NCBI GenBank assembly: GCA_020091685.1
Contig: CM034613.1
Location: forward strand, 22,981,461 to 23,045,460
Origin: Lutjanus erythropterus
Lineage: Eukaryota; Chordata; Actinopteri; Lutjaniformes; Lutjanidae
Direction of reading: 5' to 3'
DNA: 64,000 bases
In this document: positions 24,630 through 37,200 of the stretch, piece by piece
How positions within the stretch are numbered: position 1 is the stretch's first letter
Layout of the letters: each line of letters opens with the position of its first letter
Notes under the pieces: generated by a model
The model's database searches: none
Seen by the model: the letters and a program-made list of their open reading frames with translations, nothing else
What the model was told of the DNA's origin: nothing
Translations under genes and position numbers: made by a program

Positions 24630-27600
24630 GACTACAATGCTGATTGTGAGGACATTTCAGTAAAAACCACATGGCAACTTGGTGGTGGTGCTAGAAAGAA
24701 AGTCCAGGGAATCACCTAAATCAATAAGATTCATGCTCTGGCGGCCATGAATGTCTTTGCAAAATCTAACAGCAATCCACCAAAGAGACGGAAGGTTACG
24801 CTTGGGTAATTTGAAATTTTGATCAACAGTTTCCAATATTATGAATTGTGATCTGATCACAAACCAGCCAATGAAAACCAGGACGTATGGATGAAAAACT
24901 AATGAATATTTAATCTAGAAATGGCACTAACTGCACCTCATTCAATATTGTTTTCTCTGGCAATGGGTCCCATAATTTGATGGAAAATACATGGTAATTA
25001 CCAAGTAAAATATTTGAAATTTATTAGAAATTACCCACAAATTATCCCCAAATTTTATGGTAAGCCTGTGATAATTTGCAAGTGTCACTTTAATTCAAGT
25101 AGGTGGCAACTGCTATTTTACATATTTAAACTTTATTTGAAATTAACTGCAAAATTAATATGATATTTGGTATTTATCACCCACTAAATGAAAACAGTAC
25201 TTGCTAATGATCACATAATTAACCATAAAATTTGGGTTAATCTGGGGATTAATATCTAAGAATTTTCAAATATATTACTTTGTAATTACCACCCATTTAC
25301 CATGAAATTATGGGACCAGAGTAACTAATACTCTGAGTAGTTTTTGAGCTGAGTACTTTGTACTTTTACTTGTAATTTAGTAATATTTTAGTAATGTAAC
25401 AGTATTTGTACTTGGGTACAGATTTTCAGTACTCTTTCCACCACTGATTACTGTAAAACATTATATAGAACAGAATTGTAAATTAAACAAAAACTAAATA
25501 AACATGTATTAATACAACATATTTATTTGCAATTATCTTTTCTGCTGCGACCAATATTACAGCATAAATACATTAATATAATACATAATATATACAAGAT
25601 GGTCATAAACATACAAACAGAGCCTCACTCTGAATCATAAATCTCTATTTGAAGTAAACTCTCATGTATTTCCTTTATATCTACAGATATAGTGTATATA
25701 AAGCAGAGAAATCTACATAATCATCCTTTGAAAAAACAAAATCGTCATGTCAATACAATCATAGAGCAGAAGCCCTGCTACATTTACTACCTTTTATGAA
25801 CATATTACACTCTTAATTTGCTTACAGCAGTAGTTCCAATGCAACAGGTTTGAGCAGTTGTAGCTTACTGTCAGGTAACAGTGAGAGGGAGTGAAATGGA
25901 AAAATTCAATTATTTCTCTCATTTGTTTCACTTGAAATGAGCACCATAAGGAAACTGCTAATTACACAGACATTTTTATCCTAGGTTCAGACTCAAGGGG
26001 GCATCATTGGGCCACTGAATGTCTCATCTGATGACCCTGTCAGCATCATCATCATCATCTTTAATGAAGCTGTCCCAAACAAACTCATCACCTCAGCCTG
26101 CTGTTTTACAGTTTCCTCAGTCTGTGATCAGTGCAGGCCTGCATGTAAAAAACACCTCCCTTTGTAAAATATCATTACAAGCTCATTCAAATAGATGAGA
26201 TCCCATACTGGATTTGATCATGAAGTAACTTGATTTAGCACATAAACTGTTAATGCAATGGTTGGATTTAACAACTAGGGGCCCCAGGGTAAGAATGACC
26301 TGTTAGTTCCTATTGACCCTCTGGTTGTGGTTATTAAGTTAAGCACACATTTATTTTTCAACATGCACTTTGATACAGGTAGATAAGGCAGATAAATAAT
26401 AGAGATACTTATATTTGCACTTAATGAAATTACCACAAACAAACAGACACACATTCATTCCCCAATTCTGAGGACTTTGGGGCCCCAAACCCCATTTTGT
26501 CTAGTTGTGCATCCCCCCTTGTAAGTAAAGCCTGGTAAAATATTCTAAATTATCAAGGAATCATAGGAGCATAATACAATAAGTAGAAATAATGCAATTA
26601 TATTATTTGCAGTGAAGAGAGATTAATATATTTTATCATAGGAAGTGTAGAAAAACAAGGTGTAGCTTAAAAAAATTCTGCAAACTGACTGTTTTTTTCT
26701 TGGATTCAAATATTGCAATACATAAATAAATTAGAAAAAGAAAAAAAGAAAAAGAAAAAGTAATAATAAAAATGAAAAAATGATGACCATGCCATGCAGG
26801 CAGGACAGGACATGGCAGAGGCACAGATGGAAATTTCTCCTAATGACATTTCCGTGAAGTTGCAAGGAAGTTGGTCCCCCACCCAGTCTAAAATTAAATG
26901 TAAATGTTGAGTCAATTCTTCAGCGTATTAACAAGGAAGGCATGTAACTTTTCTTCGAAAAACTGCACACTGCCGGATTTCATTGCAAAAGTACCTTCAC
27001 ATAGCTTATTTTTTTGTAGCTGTATTTGAGCTATTCAGCAAAGTTACAACATATATTTTTAGCAGCTGCGTGAAAAGAGCAACAGCCCTGGCGTTAGTTT
27101 GGCCTTTGGTCATTTTCTTTTTCACACTGAAGTCAGATGTATAAATGTGTCTGTTCACGCTCATAAAACCTCACATTTGAATAAGTACTGCTGTAGCTGC
27201 TCGGCATTGTATTTCCACTCATAATAAGCTGCGCTGTAGTTCTGAGATCTCAGTCATCAGATGTCTCTGTGTTGTCATTTGATTCAACGCCACTCGGTCC
27301 AACCTGGTTGAAGGAGTGTGATTTAAAAACTCAAAATTTCTAAATATATAATCTATATATAAATATATAAATTATGTCTATTTTGGCACAAGGAAACTGG
27401 GGCCATATTACAGAAAATTCTTAATTTGCAGAACTTATATAACTCTTGATATCAATCCTAACTGAAGATAGGAAAAGTGTACTGCACAAACATCCCAACT
27501 TAAGCCAGCTTTCATTTTCCCCCTTATTGCAGTAGCTAACTTACTAACTAGCTAATGGTAGCAAATGCTAGTGCTTACTAACAGAAGTGTTAGCTAACAG

Positions 27601-27840
27601 TAGCTGACAGTAGTGTTAGTGAACAGTTGCTAACAGAAGTGTTTGCTAACAGTAGCTAACTATAGTGTTGGCTAGCAACCCTTATGGCTACTCTTTCCAT
27701 GCTTTTACACAACAGATGCCAGATATGGTGGAGCCTGCGTCTGTGTCTTAGCCCACTCTCTTTTGTTTTATCTCACAAGCATTGTGTTTAGTTTACCGAA
27801 AAGAACATTTTTTGATATCTCAAATGAGAGAGAGATGTGA
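24630..27840. other. Spacer downstream of batf2; possible distal 3'UTR
   Basis: No exon is supported. The right part could hold distal batf2 3'UTR, since a minus-strand AATAAA lies near 25519 (plus 'tttatt'), but several repeats intervene and the link is weak. At 25320-25445 lies the second copy of the 'gagtagtttttgag...acagattttcagt' repeat. Near 27535-27670 there is a loose array of 'gctaacagtagctaac' words. Confidence 0.35.
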
Positions 27841-27844
27841 AAAT

Positions 27845-28185
27845 CAAGGGGTTTGCTGTAATCCAGGTCTCCTGAAGCCCCAAAATGTCAAGTTGACTAA
27901 ATAAAATGTTATTTACACCATGTTTTTATCCTGAATCTTCACTGTAGATCTTTAGCTTGGAGCCATGTTTATGTGCATATGCACACTGTCTGAACTGTGT
28001 GTGTGTGTGGTGTGACGGTGGGCAAACGGCATGTCAGGACTTTAGAAGACTTGGATTACACCAGACGAGTAGTATGGAGCCATTTTATGTTTTACCCTGT
28101 TGTTTTTTTTACATTTGAAAACTATTCACTTTCATTGTTTGGGAGATTCTGCAAAACTGTTTTCCTGTGAAACTCATTTTTGGGT
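27845..28185. mobile_element. TTAAAGGGATAGT-class element, copy 2 (fragment)
   Basis: The phrases 'tcactgtagatctttagctt', 'ggagccatgtttatgtgcat' and 'acaccagacgagtagtatgg' match the interior of the copies at 22468-22800 (inverted) and 60530-60740. The fragment ends about 50 bases short of the batf2 stop codon, so batf2's proximal 3'UTR would run through it. Confidence 0.55.
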
Positions 28186-28233
28186 GAAGTATCCTGCTCT
28201 GTGGCATGTAGTGCTACTGGTTGCTAGTCCTAC

Positions 28234-29217
28234 TTACTGTAGTATCCAGTCATTACCCTCCAGGAGCTCAGAAAGGGAGAAATCTTTTGAGGGATCCCCC
28301 AGCTGTGCCTGTGAGGGTGAGGGTTGAGAGAGAGGTCCATCTAAGCTGCTGGAGGTAGTCTGAGGTACGTTAAGGGGGCTGGGGATGGTGAGCAGGGAAA
28401 GCAGAGGCGCAGAGCTGACAGTAACGTGTTCAGTATAACTTGGCTTTAAGGAAAAAGCACAGGCAGGAGGTTCCAGGTTTGCCTGAGGAGCACTGACTGG
28501 GTTTCCTCTGAAGAGACCTGGATGAGGCTGGGGCACATTCATGGGGCGTCGTTGAGCCAGTAGACCTGCGTTTTCTGATGCTAAATGGGAATAAGTTGGC
28601 ACTACATTGCATGAAGCTGGAAAGGCATTCAGGGGATTCAAAGGATGAGGTGCAGAGAGACCAGTGATTGCTGACACTGAAGGCCGGAGTTCATGGACGG
28701 CACCTTGCCGTGGTTGAGGGTTTGAAACGAAGCTGGTGCAGACGGGCGTAGCATTTGTCGGCCTCGATGCGATCAGAGTAGGCGGACCATCGCAAAACAA
28801 AGAGTGAGGAGCCGGGACAGCAGAGAAAGAGACAGAATACGGAGCGGTGACGGGGCTGGAGGAGGTAAAGATTTCAGGGGATGAGGCGGTAGATGAGGCT
28901 AATGTTGTAGTCATCGGAGCGGCCACTGAAGATGAAAGATGAGTGCTTTCAACGCAGTTGAGGGTTTGGAGACCCAGGCTGGGGGTCAAGGAGGTAGAGA
29001 GCGGAGGGGCAGCAGCTTGAGTGGAGGCTGGGACTCGAGGAGGGCTGGAGGAGCCCGCTGAGGGGGAAACCGAGAGCCTGGTTGTTGAGCTGGACTCTCG
29101 AAGGGAGCACGAAGGCTCGTGGCGCTCCAGAGCCACCGTGTAAAGCTGGAGTTCTTTTTTCAACGAGGCAATCTCCTTTTGAAGGGCTGCATTTGATCGT
29201 TCCAGACACTGGAGCTC
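28234..29217 (-). CDS. batf2: batf2 exon 3 (zipper and C-terminal tail)
   Basis: The acceptor is CAG at 29220-29218, after which the frame reads ELQCLERSNAALQKEI. There are 327 codons plus a TAA stop at 28236-28234. The first 37 codons finish the leucine zipper; the rest is low-complexity Pro/Ser/Thr with no further domain I recognise. The stop overlaps a GTAAGTA word, a good 5' splice-site match, so an alternative 3' end is conceivable. Confidence 0.88.
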   Translation of the reverse strand, partial: ELQCLERSNAALQKEIASLKKELQLYTVALERHEPSCSLRESSSTTRLSVSPSAGSSSPPRVPASTQAAAPPLSTSLTPSLGLQTLNCVESTHLSSSVAAPMTTTLASSTASSPEIFTSSSPVTAPYSVSFSAVPAPHSLFCDGPPTLIASRPTNATPVCTSFVSNPQPRQGAVHELRPSVSAITGLSAPHPLNPLNAFPASCNVVPTYSHLASENAGLLAQRRPMNVPQPHPGLFRGNPVSAPQANLEPPACAFSLKPSYTEHVTVSSAPLLSLLTIPSPLNVPQTTSSSLDGPLSQPSPSQAQLGDPSKDFSLSELLEGNDWILQ

Positions 29218-32200
29218 CTGAGAAGAGGAAAGCAAAAGGAAAAGAGAAAGTATGTAAGATAGAGATAAGGGAGGCAGACAAAGGCATATCTTTATCATCT
29301 CTAAGAGTTGCTCCCATCAGCCATAAAAACTGATTAAAGACATACATCAAAAGACAAATAATAAATCCAATCACACTGCACCCATACAGTATCACCCCAG
29401 GCATGACTTGTGCCGTAATAAAACATTACAGCCAAGCAATCCTAATGACACTCTTCTCCAAGACTCTTCTCGAGTGCTGTAATAGAAAGCACAACACTCA
29501 GGAAAACTGAAATATTGCTCCAAAGTGGCAGAACTGCGAGATCAGCGTGAACGGCGAGAGTGGTAGGCGGTGGTGAGAGCAAAAAAAAGGTGATCGATTC
29601 AGTTTAATTTGACAGAATTTAAATTTGGCTGGAACGCCTTAAAAATAAACCTGTTCCTATTTAGACTTTCTAGAAATGTTTTCTCCTGGATTATAAATCA
29701 ACTAAACTCCTGCTTTTATGACCTCATTAAGTTTCAGTGCAGTCTGAAAACACCTCCATAACTGCCGGCATTCATCTCCATTGAGCACCAATGATGCAAG
29801 TGCAGACCTGAATAATGCTCAGAAGAATAGCGTTTCCCTTTAATGAGATTAAATGGTAACACTTTATTTGAAAGGATGTGCATGAGACATAACTAATAAG
29901 TCATTATGCTGTCATAACCATTTCATGACACGTGTTTTAATTTTTTTATTTTCACAAATCTAAAATACAACAATGAAAGAAAAAAATAGGAAGGAATCAG
30001 GAAGGTCAGGCTTATACAAGGATCCTCTCCTCTTTTTAGGAAAAAATAAACAAACAAATAAACACAATAATACTAATCAAAATTAGCACTAGCACAATTT
30101 AAGAAAAACTAAAAAATGACAACAAGAAACACACTCAATGAGTAGAAAAAACAGAAAACAGTCACAAATGATCCAGTGAAAATAAGGACATACATAAGAC
30201 AATACGTTAAAAACTTGACATTATTAGACGTAAACAAACTGTTTAGCTTTGATGTTTTAACGTGACATTAAACTGTCATGTGGTTGGTTTGTGACACTGG
30301 CGGTATGACACCATTATAAGAGTATCATGAACATTTTCCTTGACTACAATTAAAGTCATACCATTTGGACTTGACATAAAGATGTCATTAAATGTTATAA
30401 GGCCAGTTTGACAACGGAGTACAGTACCAAGCTGATTTAGCTGACAGAGTTAGCTGATGAACAGACAGCGGTTAGCTAGTTTACTTGTTGCTACAGTAGG
30501 TTAATTGCTTTATCTGTAGCTGTAGCGTTAGCTGGTTAGCTCAGTTAGCCGTGGAGCTAGCTTCCTAATTAGCTGTCTCAGGCCTGGCAAGAAAACCCAG
30601 CAAGAAAACCACCTTGGTACTGTAGTCCCTGTCGTCAAACTGGCCGCCATCAGTCTCTAAGGTGGTGTTCCAGCAGCAGCCAGGCTCACCTAGATGCTGA
30701 TGATGCTAGCATAGCGGTAGGAAAGCGCTGATCGGTACCACACCTGTGCAACTCTCAACAGAGCTTAAAAAGAAGTGAGATGTGTCAAGTTGGCAAACAT
30801 CTTGAACACTGTCAACTTTGCATTACAAATCACATAACTGATACTTAATGACAGCAGTTATAAACGTTCTGCAACAGTTGCAGCGCGGGCTTGTTTTTCA
30901 CTTTCAGCATGTTAACATCACAATAATACTGAAAACCGTGATCATTTTGGTCACTGTAATCATGACATGAAATTTTCATACTGGTTCATCTCGAGACATG
31001 GTTATGACAGGGTAATGACAGTAAAGGACAGTGAAGGGAAGTGTGGGTGACTAATTTCCTACTAAATTCTTGCTAAGGTCACAGAGTCACAGTGTAAAGT
31101 GGTGGACAGTCACATCTGGTGACCCTCGATTTGACCATGAAGTGCTGACACTGACCCTGCAATTTTTGATTTGTAGCAGCTTCTCTAAAGTGAAGGTGAA
31201 GGAGACACAGAGAGCAGAACAGAAAGAGAAGGAGAGAGAGAAAGTGAAAGTCTGGACTCCTTCCACACAAAAGGTATACACACACACACACCCATTCATA
31301 AATCCGGTAAACACACACTTGTCAAACCTGTTTCAACACGTAGGACATAATATAAGATGTAGCAGGGCAAACTGTAAGTAGTGCCAAAGGGAGACGCCTT
31401 CAACCACAACGTATGGTGGAGCACAGCGCAGCAAACCACATGTTTGGATTTCAAATTCGTCTTCAAGAGAGTGACATAAAACATTTTATGGGTGTGTGTA
31501 TCAAGATGTGTTTATGACCTGAAAGTAATAAATCACATGTGATGGATTTTTGAAGATCAGATTTTAACCTTTGTTATATTGATTGCGATGCATTAGAAAT
31601 TTAAGGCCTGAAAAGTTGAGCTTGACGGGACCCAAACCAGACCCAAACCCGTTTGTGACGCAACATTTTTCTTAACAAGCTTCCCTCTATGTACCAAACA
31701 GTAGGAGTTCTCAGCATTTGATTTGGGGGGTATTTGAATTGGCAACAACAAAACTGGGGAGAAAGGTAAAAAAACAAACTAAATTACCACTATTACTATT
31801 GATAATAATAATAATAATAATATTACAGCCCGATCCGATCAAAACACGTCGGGTCCCATTGGGTTTGGGCACAGATTTCAAGCTGGTTTCACCATGATGA
31901 TAAAATTCACATGAATTAGTGTTACTGTTTCATTTCAATTATTTTGATTATCATTATAACTGGGTTTGGTTATCATGCTTTGAAAAACTCAGTAAATACT
32001 GTGCAGCATCAGCCAAAGTTAGCAACAGTTGCAAAGTGGGATTGCTTTGCATTTTTAGCACGTTAACATCATGATAATATTGAAAACCGTGATCATTTTG
32101 GTCACTATAATCATGAAGTTTTCATACTGTTTTATCTCTAGACATCTTCGAAGAACCAGTTGTTTAGCTGTACAGTAACATGTTAGAAGGGACTTTAAGA

Positions 32201-33807
32201 GGAGGATTTTAATATGGTAATCAATAATCAATGAAGACCTAATCCAGTGGTTCTCAAACTCTTTTGATTCAGATTCAGAACCACTGACTTCATCAAACCA
32301 TTTCATTTGAATTTTTTCCACTTTCTAATTTTCGGAAGTGCTTTTCTGTCTTGTGTAATCTGCTTGTGCCAGGCAGTGGGTTGTACAGATGTTCAATGTG
32401 CCTCCAAAGAGCATCTCAGCAATGACGTTTTGGATAATAATATCCAAAATCCACCTTCCAGCACCTCCAAAGCTCACTAATTAACATTTTATATCTTGTT
32501 TATTTAATCTGTACTAAAATAGAAGTGTAAAAAAAAAATCTACTTTGATAAGGGGTTATGAGTCAGACTGTTTTGTGGCTGGAAGCAGAGACTTCACAAA
32601 CTGCAAATAATCTAGAGGTGTGTGGATTGTTTTTACCTTTGTGCAGAAGTACGCAAGCTGTTTATGGTTTTTATGCTAAGCTACGCTAGCCGACTGCTGG
32701 CTGTAGTTTCATATTTACTGAACAGACATGAGAGCAGAATCATTCTTGTCATCTGACTCTCAGCAAGGAACTGTCAAACTGTTCTTTCATTATCAGCAAC
32801 AAAGCCACTTATATTTGATTTTTATTAGTAAGTTCTGTTTTGAGGGCTGCTCTATAACTAACTGTCGTTTAACACCATATTTATAAAATAAGACTTGTTA
32901 TCTTGTTATTTTTAAGGAGTCTTGACAATGAAGAAGTTCTGAAAGTGCAGGTCCATTATTTTTTGTTCTTTTAGGTTTTTATATTGCTCTGTAGTTTCCC
33001 AGTAGTGTTCTTTATTTTTCAAATCCAAACATTCAAGCTGACCCTTCTTAAGTCCCGCCCCATTTTGCTCTGTGCCCCCATAACAGTCGTGCGAGCTCGG
33101 TACCGCGGTCAACTTTCTCCTTTCATGTTTTCCTTAAGTTAGTTAATGTTAGCACAATGCTAGCTCACCAGGTAGCTAATTTACATAAATCAAAATTAGC
33201 TATTAGATAAAAAGAGTTGGACGTAGATGAGATAGCCAGTTAGCTAGCGTTTTTCTAACATTAGCTATATAAGCTATATGGCCTTATTACAGGTCCACTA
33301 TCGTTCAACTATCTTCAAAATGTGGTTTTCTTTGAATATAGGTTAGTCTTGCACATTGCACAGGTAGTCTAAGAACAGGAAACAGGAAGGGAGAATGTTT
33401 ACTGAGGTGAGAAAAAGGAGCGGGGCTTAGGAAGGGTACATTTTAGTTGGTGTTTTAGTGTCAAAATGCTATTTTCCCAAGCCCATCTAAAAGAAGTTTT
33501 GCTATGTGACCTTGCGTAGGTTTTTGTATGATGTCATGGTTACACGTAAACCCCTTGGCTTTCTGGCAGCTCAGTGGGAGTTTCCATTTAAAAATCCCAC
33601 GTGGAGTTTTATAAAACAAGCGCATCACCTCTTGCTCATCAGGGGGACGGCAGTATTCTTGGAGGATGTAATTACATCAGAATTTTAAAAGATATTTATC
33701 CATGAATAGTTTTCAATAGTGCACATTATTAAGTTTCTGAGCCTGGCCAACTTGCGCTTCCATTAAATCTGATCTGAAATTTGACTCGGTGCCTCAGAAA
33801 GTCCATA

Positions 33808-33888
<81 letters not shown>

Positions 33889-33964
33889 CCCATGTTACAC
33901 CACCTTTGGAATTTGTCCCTCAGGGAAAAAAAATATAGAGGCAAGGATGGAAAAACAGAGGAGG

Positions 33965-34009
<45 letters not shown>

Positions 34010-34162
34010 GGCATGAGGGACAGAGGGAGGAAAGGGAGGGCCAATAGGGAGGGTGCATCGGAGGGAGAGAAAGCCCTTCTCCTAAAGCGGAGTATTTACA
34101 AGAAACGGCTCTAGCTCGCTGACAGATTACACAACATATACACACCACCAGTCACACAGCCT

Positions 34163-34237
<75 letters not shown>

Positions 34238-37200
34238 TAAGCAAAGGTTAAAGGAATAAGGGAAGAAAGATAAGGAGAGAATGTTTCGAACCTCATGAAG
34301 CTCATCCGCTCTCTCTGTTTGTTTTCTGCGGCTCCTCCTCGCAGCGTCTCTGTTCTTCTCTTGTCTTTTTGATCCTCTCTTTTCCGTCGGTTGACCTTCT
34401 CCCTCTTTCTCCTGCAAGGTTAACGCCAACAGACACACACATTAACGGTTAACCACAGCATACAGTGACTCACTGCATGTTTCTAGAGTGTGATCTTCTC
34501 TTGCAGTGTCCCCTAACGCTTTTTAAGAACTGACTTTTTTTTTTAAGACTGTGACTTTTTGACAAGCCATGAAGGTCAGAAAGATTTCATAGTTCACAAG
34601 GTCATGAGACAAACTTATCACATGAAGTTACATGTGTTCTCTCTATCTTAAATAGGAAGTTGTTGTGTGGTAGCGCGTGATGTTAAATGCTGGACAGGAC
34701 AAAGTCACACTGACAAGTTGATCTGAGAAGCAACAAATTAAGTATAGACGCAAGGGTAATGTAACTGATTGATTTCTCAGAAAGCCTATGAGGCTGAAAA
34801 CAAGTTTACTTTACAGTCATCAAGATGTGAGCTAGAAATCGTCAGATTGGAAGTGCGTCCCTCTCAGCTAGAATATTAGAGTACAGGAGATTTTCAGCTG
34901 GGGGTCACCAGCAATGATTAATTTAATCTAAAGTAGTTAATTAGTAAAACCGGGTTAAACAAACAATTAAATAAGTTGCGTGCAAGTGCAAAAGAGGGCA
35001 TATTGTTTACTAGCTAGCTAAAAAGTGAACAAAATTTTACATTGTTTTCTAGCTACCTAAAGAATTAAGAAAACATTACATTGTTTGCTAGCTAGCTAAA
35101 AAGTTGACAAAACTTTTAACTGTTTGCTAGTTAGCTAAAAAGTTTAAAAAAAACTTGACATTGTTTGCTAGCTAGCTAAAACATTAACAAATCATAAAAT
35201 CGTTAGCGAGCTAGCAGAAAGTTAAGATTAAGAGTTCAGACAGATTGTTTGCCAGCTAGCTGAGAGGTCAGTTAGCCCAGTTAGTTTGCTCCTGGTGGCT
35301 CAGCAAAGAATACTTTTGGGAAAAACTTGTGGGATGAATTAATGGGCAATATATTGCCAAATAATAGACAATTAAAAAAATGGACACAGTGGGGAAAAAA
35401 AGACTGGCGGACTGCTTTAACTGATCAACTGAAGTGAAAGAAAGAAGGCATGCAAGCTAAGTCTCAGTTAGTCTCAACTAAGCTAAGTTTGTCCCTTAAC
35501 TTTCTCTGAGGAACCCGATTATTTTGCTCAATCCATCTCAAAAAGACAGGCGTTTTAAGAGTTAAACCTCATAAAGTTTAAGTTTAAATTAATACTGGAT
35601 CACATTTTAGATTTGAGTTTAAAGCTTTGGTGCAGCGGAATTAATAACTTTGGTTTAGAATAAAAACTAAACTGAGGTTTAAAGAGAAATTTGTCTCTCT
35701 TCATTTTAAATTGAAAAAACCTTGATTTAAGTGGCTTTAAACATTTATCCTTGTTAGTGCAACTCAGCTTTAAAGAAATGGGATGTGGGTGAGAGCACAG
35801 ACATCAGCCAACACTTTCTGTGGGCAGAAACAGGAATCCAGACTGAATCCAAGTGACAATTAAAACCAGACACGATGACCGGTGCCAACTATTCTAACAC
35901 ACATCATGAATTATGAGGTAGACAGGAACAAATACACTTTTGTGTCTTTTCAGTCTTTGTAGAACAGTTTCAGATGGTTGATTTGTTCTATTTTAAGTGT
36001 TTTTGGAGCCATTTATGGCTTTGACATTAAAATAAGGCGCAGCAGAGGGGGACTGACATCCAGTAAATGTCCCCAGCTGGAACTGCAATCACAGCATATG
36101 GTATGTGTCTCTTTACAGACTCTTAAAGGGACAGTTCACCCCAAAATTATAAAAAAAATAACAAATATTTTTGATTTTACCTTTAATTATAACTAGATTT
36201 TTTTGGCGTCATTTGCAGAGTTTTGTAGATATTGACCGTAGAGATGTCTGTCATCTCTCGTGGTGCTCAAAGCGCTTTATTCCTGTGGTAGAAAGACAGT
36301 AGTTTCTACATGAAAGGTCTGAGGACTATCTTGAGTAACCTGGTCACGATTTCTGGAAATGAGACACTGCCAAAGAGTTCCTCAAATGTTTTGAGCACCA
36401 CAAGCCGAGGACCATCTTGTTCCATTATACTGGCAAACATCTCTAAGGACAATATCTCCGAAAATTAGCAATTTACACCAAAACCATCTAAATGGATAAA
36501 CAGCACTACAAGCAGGGCTCAACAACAAGCATTGCCTGCTTGCCATGGGGCAAGTAAAATGCCATGTTTGGCTCGTAAATCAACTCAACTCAACTCACTT
36601 AACCAAACAGGCAATAAACTAGTTTATAATCAATTAATGGTTAAAGTAATTTGTCATACAAAAGTGGCAGAAAATGTTGTTTTAAGTCTCTAAAATATGG
36701 AGATTTCTTGCTTTTACCAGTTTGTCATAATATTAAACTGAATGTCTTTAGATTTTGCGCTGACAAAATGACATTTAGAGACAAAACCCAACATTTTATG
36801 GACCTTGCAACTCTGGATTAAAATAACAATCAGCTTTAGCCTTTATTGTCATTTGATAACTCCCAATAAATAAAATAATTTGCACAAAGGTAAGTAAAAA
36901 TTTAATTTGGGATAGTGGATTTATGACATAACTGAAAAAATTATATAATGCTGAACCCTGTACAGGCATAAAACAATTTGTGTTTTTGATTTGGGAGTGA
37001 AGTGTCCTTTTAATGGGAAATTCTACATATTACCAACAGTCCTTATAGGGACTTACACGTTATATAAGGTGTTCAGTTGTGTATTTTGACATTTAATGGT
37101 TAGATTGGGCGATTACTCCCATTATTTACACAATATCTTTATAATATTTACATGGCATGTATGAAACTTTTAGTGCAAAAGTCATCCTATATGTTAGCGC

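Noticed and set aside
24106-24631. Repetitive Leu/Val/Ser and Arg/Pro/Thr 'proteins' on opposite strands
   Set aside because: Both are readings of the 66-bp minisatellite, with no splice or start support.
28100-28327. Plus-strand frame near the batf2 3' end
   Set aside because: It runs across a MITE fragment and the antisense of batf2's last codons.
33729-34438. His-Thr and Cys-Val repeat frames
   Set aside because: They are translations of the (GT)n/(CA)n tracts in batf2 intron 2; only the 34292-34411 part is a real exon.
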